Source: Labilibaculum filiforme
Lineage (GTDB): Bacteria > Bacteroidota > Bacteroidia > Bacteroidales > Marinifilaceae
Assembly: GCF_002843315.1 (NCBI RefSeq)
Contig: NZ_MVDD01000008.1
Coordinates: 163,961 to 227,960, forward strand
Length of the DNA stretch: 64,000 nt
Direction of reading: 5' to 3'
The notes under the pieces are model-generated. The model searched no databases. It saw nothing but the letters and a program-made list of their open reading frames with translations, and was not told the DNA's origin. Within the stretch, counting starts at the first letter, position 1, and each line of letters begins with the position of its first letter. Below, piece by piece: positions 26,501-35,301 of the stretch. Made by a program: the position numbers and the translations under genes.

Positions 26501-27974
26501 GGAACAGGTAATGCTTCAATCTCGTGCTTTAGGTGGATTTACCCGAGGCATGTCGGATACCTTACGTAAGGCGATGGGTAAGAAACAGATTGCCATGATG
26601 GATAAGCTTAAGGTAGAGTTTATCAATGGATGTCACGACAATCCTAAGTTTATGGAAGGTGTTGGTGGCGATAACGCTAAGGCGGATAAGCTAATTGAAA
26701 AAATTTGGTCGGATTGGGAGGCATTTGCAAAATATGCTTTTAATAAATCTCACTCGGTTTGTTATGCTTATATCGCTTATCAAACAGGTTTCCTTAAAGC
26801 TCATTACCCAGCCGAATTTATGGCAGCTGTGCTTAGCCGCAACTTATCGGATATCACGAAAGTGACTATTTTTATGGAGGAATGCAAGCGCATGCGAATG
26901 CCTGTATTAGGACCAGATGTGAACGAATCTTATGCGCGTTTTACGGTGAATAAAGAAGGTGCAATTCGATTTGGTATGGCAGGAGTGAAAGGTGTTGGAG
27001 AACAAGCAGTTGATGATATTATTGAAGAAAGAAAAAAAGGCCCATTTAAAAATATTTTTGATTTTGTTGAGCGTGTAAACCTACGATCGGTAAATAAGAG
27101 AACGCTTGAGAATCTTGCAATGTCGGGAGGTTTCGACAGCTTCGGATTAAAGCGAAGTCAGTACTTTCATGCCGATGAAGCAGATGTTACTTTTATGGAA
27201 TATTTGGTGAAATATGGGAATAAACTGCAGGCGGAGAAAGATAATTCGCAACAAACCTTATTTGGCGATGTAGACGATTATGTAGTTACCCCTCCAAAAA
27301 TTCCTGAATGTGCAGAGTGGAATAAGTTGGAGCGTTTGAATAAGGAGAAAGAGTTAATTGGAATCTATTTGTCCGCTCATCCACTTGATGATTATAGATT
27401 AGAAATAGATTCTTTCTGTAACGCAAGCTTGAGCCAATTGTCATCGGATTTAACAAATTTTAAGGATAAAGATGTAAATATTGCCGGAATGGTTACTGCA
27501 ATACGTCGAGGGACTACAAAAAATGGCAATCCTTTTGCAATTGTTAACATTGAAGATTTCACAGGCTCGTTTGAAATGGCTTTCTTTGCTAAAGATTTTG
27601 TGGAATACAGCAACTACTTTATTGAGGGGTTATCTGTATTTATAAATGGAAGGGTACAAACCCGATCGTGGCCACGAGGTTCCACAGAATTGGAGTTTAA
27701 AGTGAAAGGGATAAACTTGCTTTCCGAGGTAATGGAGAAGCGAGTGAAAGAAATTACTATTGAGATTCCCGTGAGCAGTCTTTCGGATGAACTAGTAACC
27801 GAAATGGCAAGTTGCATGGAGGAAAGTAAAGGGAATTTAAGGGTGAATTTTGTGATAACTGATGAGCGAAATGTAAGAGTGAAAATGTTCTCAAGAACTT
27901 GTAGGGTAAACCTTTCCAATGAATTGATAGAATATTTTAAAAATAATTCTGATATTGAATTCAAAATTAATTAA
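23598..27974 (+). CDS. dnaE: DNA polymerase III alpha subunit with fused N-terminal proofreading exonuclease
   Basis: 1458 residues, about 300 longer than E. coli DnaE. Residues 1-200 form a DnaQ-like DEDDh exonuclease: FDTETTG (Asp6, Glu8), GHNVSFDINIVG, and HNAAADVEAT (His near 168, Asp near 173). The DnaE part begins near residue 252 with a PHP domain (FVHLHVHTQYSILDGAAK, AITDHGSMFGV). The polymerase palm carries GPGRGSAAGSAVAY and PDVDIDFDDDGR (about 690), with catalytic Asp residues. An OB fold near 1300 starts VNIAGMVTAIRRG. Exonuclease in front of PHP differs from Gram-positive PolC, where it is inserted within PHP. It is the replicative polymerase. trxA follows after 49 bp. Confidence 0.95.
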   Translation: MFLIFDTETTGLPKKWKAPLSDFDNWPRMVQLAWQCHDMEGKFLFAKNHVITPDGFVIPEDVVAVHGISTEIALEKGIPLEEALLDFMEDVRKSKYVVGHNVSFDINIVGCELLRCEKDEQELITAAALDTMTGSKEYCDLKRKGQLKNPTLTELHMKLFGVPFAEAHNAAADVEATSRCFLELIRVDGLKTEFVMMSEAEIQAFKLQNPEAIKLVGIKYESFKVNTAFDEISIEEEERKRREALKNITPQAFVHLHVHTQYSILDGAAKTANIAAKAKEDGMAAVAITDHGSMFGVKEFHVACGRAGIKPIIGVEAYVAKRGHLRKESKTDASGYHLILLAKNYKGYQNLLKLTSIAHTEGMYYKPRIDKDLLEEYSEGLIVSSACLGGEVAQHIMSGNIDKAKETILWFKDVFDSDYYLEIMRHPNNDPRLKGDVWENQVRVNKVIRGLGAELGVKVIATNDSHFVNPEDAEAHDVLVCLNTGRDYDDTTRMRYTKQEWFKTSQEMNELFADVPDALANTMEVAEKVEAFELDSNPIMPSFDIPEEFGTLEDYKEKFDEATLIKEFEEDRYEKLGGYDKIVSIKLESDYLEHLAFAGAKKRYGDTLPDHVVERLNFELNTIKTMGFPGYFLITQDFINWAKNNGVIVGPGRGSAAGSAVAYSIGITDVDPIKYDLLFERFLNPDRISMPDVDIDFDDDGRQEVLDYVTDKYGHDKVAHICTFGTMATKSSIKDVARVLGLELAEAIRLTKLVPEAPKMSFKKAYEEEPALLEEKDSPNPLIAQTIKFAESLEGSVRQTGVHACGILIGKNPLDEHLPVMPTKGEDLLTTQYDGRFVEDIGLLKMDFLGLKTLSIIKEVLANVKLSKGLDIDINKVNLENEETFQLFSRGETTAIFQFESPGMKKHLRALKPNRFEDLVAMNALYRPGPMEYIPSFTRRKNGEEEIAYDHPIMEDYLKDTYGITVYQEQVMLQSRALGGFTRGMSDTLRKAMGKKQIAMMDKLKVEFINGCHDNPKFMEGVGGDNAKADKLIEKIWSDWEAFAKYAFNKSHSVCYAYIAYQTGFLKAHYPAEFMAAVLSRNLSDITKVTIFMEECKRMRMPVLGPDVNESYARFTVNKEGAIRFGMAGVKGVGEQAVDDIIEERKKGPFKNIFDFVERVNLRSVNKRTLENLAMSGGFDSFGLKRSQYFHADEADVTFMEYLVKYGNKLQAEKDNSQQTLFGDVDDYVVTPPKIPECAEWNKLERLNKEKELIGIYLSAHPLDDYRLEIDSFCNASLSQLSSDLTNFKDKDVNIAGMVTAIRRGTTKNGNPFAIVNIEDFTGSFEMAFFAKDFVEYSNYFIEGLSVFINGRVQTRSWPRGSTELEFKVKGINLLSEVMEKRVKEITIEIPVSSLSDELVTEMASCMEESKGNLRVNFVITDERNVRVKMFSRTCRVNLSNELIEYFKNNSDIEFKIN

Positions 27975-28023
27975 CTTGCACAAGTTAATGATAAAAAAAT
28001 AAAAAACTTAAAAATAGATTACC

Positions 28024-28341
28024 ATGACAATTGCAGTAAATGATGCTAATTTCGAAGAGGTTGTGTTGAAATCAGATAAGCCTGTGTTGGTTGATTTCTG
28101 GGCAGAATGGTGTGGCCCATGTAGAATGGTTGGTCCAATTGTAGACGAGCTTTCTAAAGATTATGACGGTAAAGTTGTAGTTACAAAGATGGATGTTGAC
28201 AGTAGCCCGGCTACATCAGCAAAATTCGGAATTCGTAACATTCCTACTATCCTTTTCTTTAAAGGTGGTGAAATTGTTGACAAACAAGTTGGAGCAGTTC
28301 CAAAATCAAGTCTTGCTGAAAAAATTGATGCTTTATTGTAA
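28024..28341 (+). CDS. trxA: Thioredoxin
   Basis: 105 residues, classical size. The active site is FWAEWCGPCRMVGPIVDEL; the cis-Pro region is NIPTILFFKGGE, and the protein ends VGAVPKSSLAEKIDALL. Cytoplasmic disulfide reductase reduced by thioredoxin reductase. It sits between dnaE and a DUF58 gene and has its own terminator. Confidence 0.96.
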   Translation: MTIAVNDANFEEVVLKSDKPVLVDFWAEWCGPCRMVGPIVDELSKDYDGKVVVTKMDVDSSPATSAKFGIRNIPTILFFKGGEIVDKQVGAVPKSSLAEKIDALL

Positions 28342-28362
28342 GCATTAAATTGTAAAATATTT

Positions 28363-28396
28363 AGGCATAGGGAGATTCTTTCTATGCCTTTTTTTC
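28363..28396 (+). terminator. Terminator after trxA
   Basis: An 8-bp stem (AGGCATAG at 28363-28370 with CTATGCCT at 28382-28389), extended by weak pairs, followed by seven T residues. Confidence 0.8.
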
Positions 28397-28424
28397 TTTA
28401 TTTCCAGTTTAAATAGATTTTTTT

Positions 28425-29345
28425 TTGAAGCAACTTTCAGACTTAATACAATTTGAAGCATTTGATAATCTGGAGCTTTTAGCGAAACAGATTGTTGAAG
28501 GATTTTTAATTGGATTGCATCGAAGTCCATACCATGGATTTTCGGTTGAGTTTGCTGAACACCGGCTCTACAATAAAGGGGAATCGACCAAGCATATTGA
28601 CTGGAAACTATATGCTCGCAGCGATAAATTATTCGTTAAACAATTCGAGGAAGAAACCAACCTAAGGGCTCATATTGTTATCGACACCTCTTCTTCCATG
28701 CTGTTTCCTTATCAGCAAAAGCACCAAAATAAACTTGGTTTTTCGGTATTATGCGCGGCTGCATTAATTCATCTTTTAAGAAAACAAAGAGATGCTGTTG
28801 GCCTGTGTACTTTTTCCGATAAAATTGATTTATTAACACCTGCTAAACTTTCTAATACACATGCAAATTTGCTTTATGCACATTTAGGAAAGCTCTATAA
28901 TAAAGAAGGAATTGAGAAAAATCGGGAAACCAAAATTTCGGATACCTTGCATAAGCTTGCCGAAGCATTACACAAGCGTTCGTTGGTAATTGTATTTTCA
29001 GATTTTATGGGAGACGAAACTCCAAAGGAATTATTAGAAGCCTTGCAACATTTGCGCTTTAATAAACATGAGGTCTTGCTTTTTTCCATTCGAGATCAAG
29101 AATTCGAAAACGAATTTAACTTTACCAATCGTCCTAGTCAGTTTATCGATTTGGAAACGGGAGAAAGCATTAAATTAAATCCTTCGGACATTAGAAATAT
29201 ATACAGTGAAAAGCAGAAAGATTTCTTTCAAGAATTAGAGCTTTTGTGTGGTCAATTCTCTATTGATTATTTAAATGCCGATATCCGAAAAGAATTTCAT
29301 CAGGTTTTACAGTCTTACTTGCTGAAGCGTAAGAAAATAATGTAA
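28425..29345 (+). CDS. DUF58 / VWA-like domain protein
   Basis: 306 residues, read from a TTG at 28425 because no ATG precedes the conserved start. The N-terminal part GFLIGLHRSPYHGFSVEFAEHRLYN and STKHIDWKLYARSDKLFVKQFEEET is the DUF58 signature. A von Willebrand A-like fold follows with VIDTSSSMLFP (a MIDAS-like D-x-S-x-S). Soluble, no membrane segment. DUF58 proteins usually accompany MoxR AAA ATPases, but none is next to it here. The molecular function is unproven. Confidence 0.85.
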   Translation: MKQLSDLIQFEAFDNLELLAKQIVEGFLIGLHRSPYHGFSVEFAEHRLYNKGESTKHIDWKLYARSDKLFVKQFEEETNLRAHIVIDTSSSMLFPYQQKHQNKLGFSVLCAAALIHLLRKQRDAVGLCTFSDKIDLLTPAKLSNTHANLLYAHLGKLYNKEGIEKNRETKISDTLHKLAEALHKRSLVIVFSDFMGDETPKELLEALQHLRFNKHEVLLFSIRDQEFENEFNFTNRPSQFIDLETGESIKLNPSDIRNIYSEKQKDFFQELELLCGQFSIDYLNADIRKEFHQVLQSYLLKRKKIM

Positions 29346-29491
29346 AAACAAACATTCTAAATTGCTAAATCGAGTGCAACTAGCCTTCTTATTCCAGTAC
29401 ATTTATTTATTAGAGGAATAATTTTCATCTTCCATACCTTTACATTATTTTTATAGGATACTCACTAATATATTACTAGAGAATCCGCCAA

Positions 29492-30214
29492 ATGAAAAAT
29501 TGGATGTGCCTATTCGTATTGTTTTTGCTTTTTTCATGTGAACAAAAGAGCGAGAAATCGGTAAATGCTGAAGCATCTTATGTGGAAAATGGAGTTGTAA
29601 AGCAGTACGATGAAGCGAATCGACTAAGTGCCGAAATTACTTTTCGGAATGGTGTTCGAAATGGAGTTACTAAAATTTATTATCCTTCGGGCGAGTTGAG
29701 CGATGAAATCATTTACGTAGATGACAAGAAAAGGGGAGTTGCCAAAAAATTCCATAAAAACGGGAAATTATATAGCTTAACTCCTTACAGCAAGGACGAA
29801 AAGCATGGGATTCAAAAGAAATACTACGCGAACGGCGATATTTGGGCCGAAACTCCTTATTGGAACGGACAAGCGGGTATTGGTTTAAAAGAATACCGAC
29901 AAGATGGTAGGTTGCGAACAAATTTTCCGACTATCGAAATTCAAAAATTAGTGAAGGAGGATGTAGTAGTTCTCTCCTTGTCGTTAAGTAATTATTCGAA
30001 GAATGTAATTTTTTACCTGACAGATTTAATGGAGGATAAGTATATTCCTTTTGAGGCCAAACCTCATTATGCAAAAGCAGGAGTTGCTCGATACGAAATT
30101 CGTTATAATCGTGCGGAGGGGATGGATACAACACTCAATATAGTTGCCAAATATCAAACGCAGGATTACAACATCAACGTTTCACAACGCTCCTATCAAC
30201 TAGAAGTTCAGTAG
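29492..30214 (+). CDS. MORN-like repeat lipoprotein
   Basis: 240 residues with a lipoprotein signal (MKNWMCLFVLFLLFSC; Cys16). Residues about 35-150 hold five MORN-like units: EITFRNGVRNGVTKIYYPSGEL, VDDKKRGVAKKFHKNGKL, SKDEKHGIQKKYYANGDI, WNGQAGIGLKEYRQDGRL. The last 90 residues form a separate soluble domain (VVLSLSLSNYSKNVIFYL). It is the second such protein in the window; the first (7648-8334) is secreted and lacks this tail. Function is unknown. Confidence 0.8.
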   Translation: MKNWMCLFVLFLLFSCEQKSEKSVNAEASYVENGVVKQYDEANRLSAEITFRNGVRNGVTKIYYPSGELSDEIIYVDDKKRGVAKKFHKNGKLYSLTPYSKDEKHGIQKKYYANGDIWAETPYWNGQAGIGLKEYRQDGRLRTNFPTIEIQKLVKEDVVVLSLSLSNYSKNVIFYLTDLMEDKYIPFEAKPHYAKAGVARYEIRYNRAEGMDTTLNIVAKYQTQDYNINVSQRSYQLEVQ

Positions 30215-30260
30215 TGGCAAATTGAAAGCAAAAACTCCTTCTGCTAAAAAGTGTTTTTAG

Positions 30261-31334
30261 TTATTTTTCAATAAATGATAGTCTCGATAAAATAGGGAAA
30301 TGATCGGAGTACGGTTTCTTAATTCGTTTGTATTTGTTGCAAAGCGTGTGTTTGTCATGCAGAATGTAGTCGATTCGGAACGATGGAAAATCGCCAGCAT
30401 AAGTTGTGCTAATACCACGTCCTTTGTCCTTAAAGCAATCACTGAAATCGTCACTTAAGGTTTTGTAGGTAAACGATTGAGGCGTGTCGTTAAAATCACC
30501 GCATATAATTGTAGGGTGTGGCGATTGATCGATATGCGCACGAATTATTTGAGCTTGTTTTGCTCTTCGGATAAATGCATAGCGCAAACGGAAGGAAATA
30601 TCTTTCAATTCATTTAGTTCCTGCTCATCTCCCTTAAATTCTTTTTTATTAATGAATTCGTAATTTTTCCCCACAAAACGATTCGATTCTAAGTGAAGAT
30701 TATATACACGAAGTATTTTTTTTCCAATTTGTAAATCAGCAAAAATAGCACTGCACAAATTTCCTTTCTCAAAAGGAATCTCGCCATGATGGACGATTGG
30801 ATATTGAGAGAATATGGCCACGCCAGTACCATGCTTACTGCGAATGGAATGCTTGGAGTTTAGCCGTTTTTTAAGGTTGTTTATAGAAAGTAATCCCGAT
30901 TTTGTGGTTCTAAATTCTTGAAAACAAATAATTCCAGCCTCCAGGTCTTTGGTAAGCTGAATAATGTTCTCCGGGGTTTTCGGATCTTTCGTCCATTTGT
31001 AAATATCAAAAGAACGCACGTTATAACTAACAATTCCAATCGAGTTTTCGATTGCGTTTGATGTTCCCGAAAAGTTAAATTGAATAAAATTGGTAAAGGA
31101 TTGATATCCTATGAAAATAGCTAAAAGTGGAATTAAAAAGCTCCAACGTTTTCGGATGATCCAGTAAACAACAAATAGAATATTAATAGCCAATAAATAA
31201 GGATAGGCCAAGCCCCAAAATGCAGGAGGCCAAAAATTATCCGGATTAATATGAGCCGCCAGATAGGAAATCAAAAGCGAGCCTGAAAATATCAGGCTAA
31301 AAATAACAAGTGATTTGTGCAGAAAATTTTTCAA
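30261..31334 (-). CDS. Membrane-anchored endonuclease/exonuclease/phosphatase-family protein
   Basis: 357 residues. Three hydrophobic segments fill the first about 95 residues. The EEP domain then starts with GIVSYNVRSFD, followed by GIICFQEFRT (catalytic Glu), VYNLHLESNRF, TIICGDFNDTP (Asp, Asn), FRIDYILHD and YSDHFPILSRLSF (Asp-His). The hallmark residues are present, so a phosphodiesterase or phosphatase at the membrane is likely. It is the last gene of a minus-strand cluster mutL - rhomboid - rhomboid - EEP, 4 bp after the rhomboid stop. Confidence 0.88.
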   Translation of the reverse strand: MKNFLHKSLVIFSLIFSGSLLISYLAAHINPDNFWPPAFWGLAYPYLLAINILFVVYWIIRKRWSFLIPLLAIFIGYQSFTNFIQFNFSGTSNAIENSIGIVSYNVRSFDIYKWTKDPKTPENIIQLTKDLEAGIICFQEFRTTKSGLLSINNLKKRLNSKHSIRSKHGTGVAIFSQYPIVHHGEIPFEKGNLCSAIFADLQIGKKILRVYNLHLESNRFVGKNYEFINKKEFKGDEQELNELKDISFRLRYAFIRRAKQAQIIRAHIDQSPHPTIICGDFNDTPQSFTYKTLSDDFSDCFKDKGRGISTTYAGDFPSFRIDYILHDKHTLCNKYKRIKKPYSDHFPILSRLSFIEK

Positions 31335-31338
31335 ACTA

Positions 31339-32271
31339 TTATTTCTGATTACTGGATTTAAAAAGAATTTCTTTTTCTTCTTTACTTAAACTATCGTAGC
31401 CCGATTTAGCAATTTTTTCTAAAATAGCATCTAAGTGTTCTTGATTTTGCTTTTTAAGCTTATTGTACTCTTTGTCGTCCATTTTTTGGGTGTTTTTATA
31501 GCTCACCTTCATTTTTCGTTTCTTAAAAAGACTTAAAAATGAATCTGTCATGGCGTTAAAACCAGACGAAATATCTTTTCCCTTTCGCAATTGACTAATG
31601 AATAACCAACCATAAAAAGCACCGCCTAAATGAGCAAGATGCCCGCCTGCGTTGCCATCGGCAATACTTAAAACATCGGTAACAATAAAGAATAAGGCGA
31701 TGTATTTGATTTTTACCGGACCAATAAATACGAGATGAATGATGTGGTTTGGCGCATAAACTACTGTAGCGATAACAATTGCCATAACCGAAGCTGATGC
31801 TCCAAGAGCATAGGAGCCAAAAAGAGCATTTTCGAAAACTGGGAATAGATTGTACGCAAAAATATAGGTGGCTGCACCTGTTAAACCGCCAATTAAATAA
31901 ATACTTAGCAGTTTTTTCTGATCTAAGTAACTAAGGAAAATTCTTCCAAACCAGAACAACCAAAGCATATTCATTAAAATATGCAGAAATCCTTCATGTA
32001 AAAACATGTAGGTAAAAACGGTCCAAGGTCTGCCAAGTAAAGCATTGGTTTCGGCGGGTACCGATAACCAGTACACTAAAAATGGAACTTGCGAGCTCTC
32101 CAGATTAAACAGAAATGTTAAAACACCCACAATTTTAACAATCAGAAAAACACCAAAGTTGATGTAAATTAGTCTTGTTAAATTACTTCCTTCTTTAAAA
32201 GAGTCTTTAATTCCGTCCCAAATGCTCTGGTGGGAATAGGACTGATATGGATTATTGAAATTCATGCTCAT
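31339..32271 (-). CDS. Rhomboid-family intramembrane serine protease (second)
   Basis: 310 residues. After a cytoplasmic N-terminus come six hydrophobic helices. Family motifs: RPWTVFTYMFLHEGFLHILMNMLWLFWFG (the L1 loop and HxxxN region), GASASVMAIVIA (catalytic Ser in G-x-S), and GGHLAHLGGAFYGWLF (catalytic His). The C-terminal about 90 residues are basic, soluble and helical. Between EEP and the first rhomboid gene; 20-bp gap upstream. The substrate is unknown. Confidence 0.9.
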   Translation of the reverse strand: MSMNFNNPYQSYSHQSIWDGIKDSFKEGSNLTRLIYINFGVFLIVKIVGVLTFLFNLESSQVPFLVYWLSVPAETNALLGRPWTVFTYMFLHEGFLHILMNMLWLFWFGRIFLSYLDQKKLLSIYLIGGLTGAATYIFAYNLFPVFENALFGSYALGASASVMAIVIATVVYAPNHIIHLVFIGPVKIKYIALFFIVTDVLSIADGNAGGHLAHLGGAFYGWLFISQLRKGKDISSGFNAMTDSFLSLFKKRKMKVSYKNTQKMDDKEYNKLKKQNQEHLDAILEKIAKSGYDSLSKEEKEILFKSSNQK

Positions 32272-32291
32272 GAAATAGCAATCTTAAACTA

Positions 32292-33110
32292 TTAATAAAA
32301 TCGATTTGAATTTTTCTGCCAATATTTTATCAGGATAAACCCAAAAAGCATACCACCCAAGTGGGCAAAATGGGCAATTCCATCTGCCGAATTCTGAAAG
32401 CCTAGATATAATTCAATGGCACCGTAACCAATCACAAAATATTTTGCTTTAATAGGTATAGGAGGGAATAAAAGCATCAATTCCGTGTTAGGAAATAGCA
32501 TACCAAATGCAAGTAGAATTCCGAAAACAGCTCCCGAAGCTCCAACTGTTGGTACATTAATATTCTCGGTAATCATTTGGTTTACCATGGCAATAGCCTT
32601 CTGAGTATCGTAGGGATTACTAGGATTCTCGGACCAACTATTAACAAAATCGGTAACCCAAGGATTAACTTTTCCCATGTGTTCGCGAATAAACTGAAGC
32701 ATCAAATCGGGCGATGGAGTATTGCTAAATGCATTGGCTGCAGCTTTCATCGAAGAATATTCAAGCCATCCAACAAATGTATGAAGCGCTGCGGCACCAA
32801 GTCCGGTGGCGAAATAATAGATTAAAAAACGTTTTGGTCCCCACACACTTTCCAAAACTCGCCCAAACATAAAAAGGGCAAACATATTAAAGAACAAATG
32901 GGTGAACCCTCCATGCATAAACATGTGAGTAATGAACTGATGTGGCCTAAAATATTCTGATGCAGGTTGGTGTAAGGCAAAAAGATTATCAATATCAAAA
33001 CCAAATCGGTCGCCTATCACCATCGTTCCAAGCAGTACCAATACATTTATAATTATCAGGTTTTTTACAACCGGAGGGAGATCCAAAAGGGAAGATCTAA
33101 ATTGACTCAT
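32292..33110 (-). CDS. Rhomboid-family intramembrane serine protease (first)
   Basis: 272 residues with six membrane segments. Motifs are complete: HQFITHMFMHGGFTHLFFNMFALFMFG, TVGASGAVFGILLAFG (catalytic Ser), and IAHFAHLGGMLFGFILIKYW (catalytic His). A loop of about 75 residues with SSMKAAANAFSNTPSPDLML is inserted before the Ser helix, longer than usual. It lies directly upstream of the second rhomboid gene, so the two may act as a pair. Confidence 0.9.
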   Translation of the reverse strand: MSQFRSSLLDLPPVVKNLIIINVLVLLGTMVIGDRFGFDIDNLFALHQPASEYFRPHQFITHMFMHGGFTHLFFNMFALFMFGRVLESVWGPKRFLIYYFATGLGAAALHTFVGWLEYSSMKAAANAFSNTPSPDLMLQFIREHMGKVNPWVTDFVNSWSENPSNPYDTQKAIAMVNQMITENINVPTVGASGAVFGILLAFGMLFPNTELMLLFPPIPIKAKYFVIGYGAIELYLGFQNSADGIAHFAHLGGMLFGFILIKYWQKNSNRFY

Positions 33111-33205
33111 TCGAATTTATTTTAATATTTTCTTGTTAGCTAACAATAGTTAGACCAATTTATTATTTGTATGCTTTATTAACAAATTTAAGACAGATTG
33201 TCACT

Positions 33206-35188
33206 TTATTTGAACCTACTTTCTAATTCCTGCGACTCAAGAACCGAAATAATTGCTTTGCCATCGGGAGTAAAATTGGGTGTGGCACATGCAAAAAGTT
33301 GATCAATTATGGAGCTCATTTCCTCATTGGTAAGTGCTTTGCCATAGTTTAATGCGGAGGCTTTCGCTAAGGATTTTGCAAGATTCTCACGAATTTTTAA
33401 TTTCACATCCATCTGGTTCGATTTGTAATTTGCAAGTAAATTTTCAACCAATTCTTTTGGTTCACAATTGTGGATATCTGCTGGAGTTCCATTAATAACA
33501 AAAGTTTTCTTGCCAAATTCTCGGATATCAAATCCCAAAGCCCTCACATCATCAATAATTACCTGTAAAAGAGTATAATCCGAAGCATTAAGTTCAATGG
33601 TTTGTGGGAATAGAGTTTGCTGTGCAATTCCCTGATGATTCTCCAACGAATTCATAAATTTTTCGAACAAAATACGTTCATGTGCTTTGCGCTGATCGAT
33701 AATCATTAAACCAGAACGAATGGGCGTTAAAATGTATTTGTTTTTAAGTTGAAAAAAGTTTTTTGCTTTTTGAATTTGTTCTTGAGGTTGCAATTTCTTT
33801 TGTACAAATTCCTCCATTGGTTTTTGAGGCTGAAAATAATCCGGAATATTCTCACGGTCGATTTTCGCCTGGCTCAATTTTTCCTCGGCTTCTCTTTTAG
33901 CAGGCTCTTCGTACAAAGTTTCCCATTTTTCGGGAACTGCTTTTTTTGCAGGACTACTTTGTGCAGGAGGTGTTTTTGCTTTAAATTCCTGATAAAATTG
34001 GTTCGACTCAAATGATCTGCGCTCTTCGTCGAATGGATTGTAACTTTTTTCCCCATCAAAAGGGTTGTAGTTTATATCTGCTTCGAATGGGTTGAATTCA
34101 GGATTTACCTTAATCATTGGAGCCTCAATATCGGCATTGCTGTCGGCCACAGGAATTTCTAAACTGTTATCTTCATCGAAATCGATGGAAGGAACAATAT
34201 TAAATTTCCCCAATGCCTCACGAATGGATGCTTGAATAATTTGATAGATTGCTCTCTCATCCTCAAATTTAATTTCTGTTTTGGTTGGATGAATATTGAT
34301 ATCGATAATTTGCGGATCGACCTCAAAAAAGATGAAGTAAGGCGGTATGGTTTCGGGCGGAAGAATTTTATCGTAAGCCTGCATAATTGCCTTGTGAAAA
34401 TAAGGGTGTCGCATGTAGCGGTTGTTCACAAAAAAGAACTGTTCCCCTAAGTTTTTTTTCGCATTTTTCGGTTTCCCGATAAAACCAGTTAGCGTAACAA
34501 TACTGGTGCTGGTATTTATACTAATTAACCTTTGGTTCATACCTTTGCCAAACACATTAATTATTCGTTGGCGAATATGGCTAACCGGCAGGTTGTAAAT
34601 TTCTGTGTCGTTATGAATAAGTTGAAATGCAATTTCGGGATGCGAAAGTACAATTCGATGAAATTCGGTAATGATGTTTCGAAGTTCGGTTGAATTTGCT
34701 TTTAAGAATTTTCGGCGTGCAGGAACATTAAAAAAGAGGTTTTTAACAATGAAATTACTTCCATCGCTGCAAGCGGCTGCTTCCTGAGAAACTGCTTCGG
34801 AACCATTAATTACGAGGTGAGTTCCTAATTCATCTTCGGTACGTTTGGTTTTTAATTCGACGTTGGCAATTGCTGCAATAGAGGCAAGAGCTTCGCCACG
34901 AAAACCCATGGTTCGAATAGCAAACAGATCATTTGCTTTTCGAATTTTAGAAGTTGCATGTCGTTCGAAAGCAAGACGAGCATCAGTAACCGACATACCA
35001 CATCCGTTATCAATTACTTGAATTAATGTTCTTCCTGCATCTTTTAAATTGATTTTTATAGAGTTACATCCAGCATCAATGGCATTCTCCACAAGCTCTT
35101 TTACAACTGAAGCTGGTCTTTGAACCACCTCACCCGCAGCAATTTGATTGGCTACGTTGTCAGGCAGAATCTGTATCAAATCCGACAT
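33206..35188 (-). CDS. mutL: DNA mismatch repair protein MutL
   Basis: 660 residues. The N-terminal GHKL ATPase is intact: ELVENAIDAG, VIDNGCGM, HATSKI, TMGFRGEALASI. A linker rich in NPFD/PFEAD repeats spans about residues 345-425. The C-terminal dimerisation domain has GLMIIDQRKAHERILFEKF where nuclease-type MutL has DQHAxxER, so the His is Arg. LFACATPNFTPDGKAIISVL stands where a C-P-H-G-R-P metal motif would be. Endonuclease activity is therefore doubtful. The ATP-dependent matchmaker role between MutS and downstream factors should remain. Confidence 0.95.
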   Translation of the reverse strand: MSDLIQILPDNVANQIAAGEVVQRPASVVKELVENAIDAGCNSIKINLKDAGRTLIQVIDNGCGMSVTDARLAFERHATSKIRKANDLFAIRTMGFRGEALASIAAIANVELKTKRTEDELGTHLVINGSEAVSQEAAACSDGSNFIVKNLFFNVPARRKFLKANSTELRNIITEFHRIVLSHPEIAFQLIHNDTEIYNLPVSHIRQRIINVFGKGMNQRLISINTSTSIVTLTGFIGKPKNAKKNLGEQFFFVNNRYMRHPYFHKAIMQAYDKILPPETIPPYFIFFEVDPQIIDINIHPTKTEIKFEDERAIYQIIQASIREALGKFNIVPSIDFDEDNSLEIPVADSNADIEAPMIKVNPEFNPFEADINYNPFDGEKSYNPFDEERRSFESNQFYQEFKAKTPPAQSSPAKKAVPEKWETLYEEPAKREAEEKLSQAKIDRENIPDYFQPQKPMEEFVQKKLQPQEQIQKAKNFFQLKNKYILTPIRSGLMIIDQRKAHERILFEKFMNSLENHQGIAQQTLFPQTIELNASDYTLLQVIIDDVRALGFDIREFGKKTFVINGTPADIHNCEPKELVENLLANYKSNQMDVKLKIRENLAKSLAKASALNYGKALTNEEMSSIIDQLFACATPNFTPDGKAIISVLESQELESRFK

Positions 35189-35301
35189 ATAAATTTCTAC
35201 TTCTAAAGTTTAATTTTTAAGTAAGGTATTTGGTAAAATCTAAATTGTCTGTTTCTCGAAATATCGAAAAGAGACAAGGATAAATTAAGAAAAGGAGAAA
35301 T

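Noticed and set aside
27971..27988. Palindrome TTAACTTGCACAAGTTAA at the dnaE stop as terminator
   Set aside because: The loop is only two bases and the following A/T stretch is not a T run; may be chance in AT-rich DNA.
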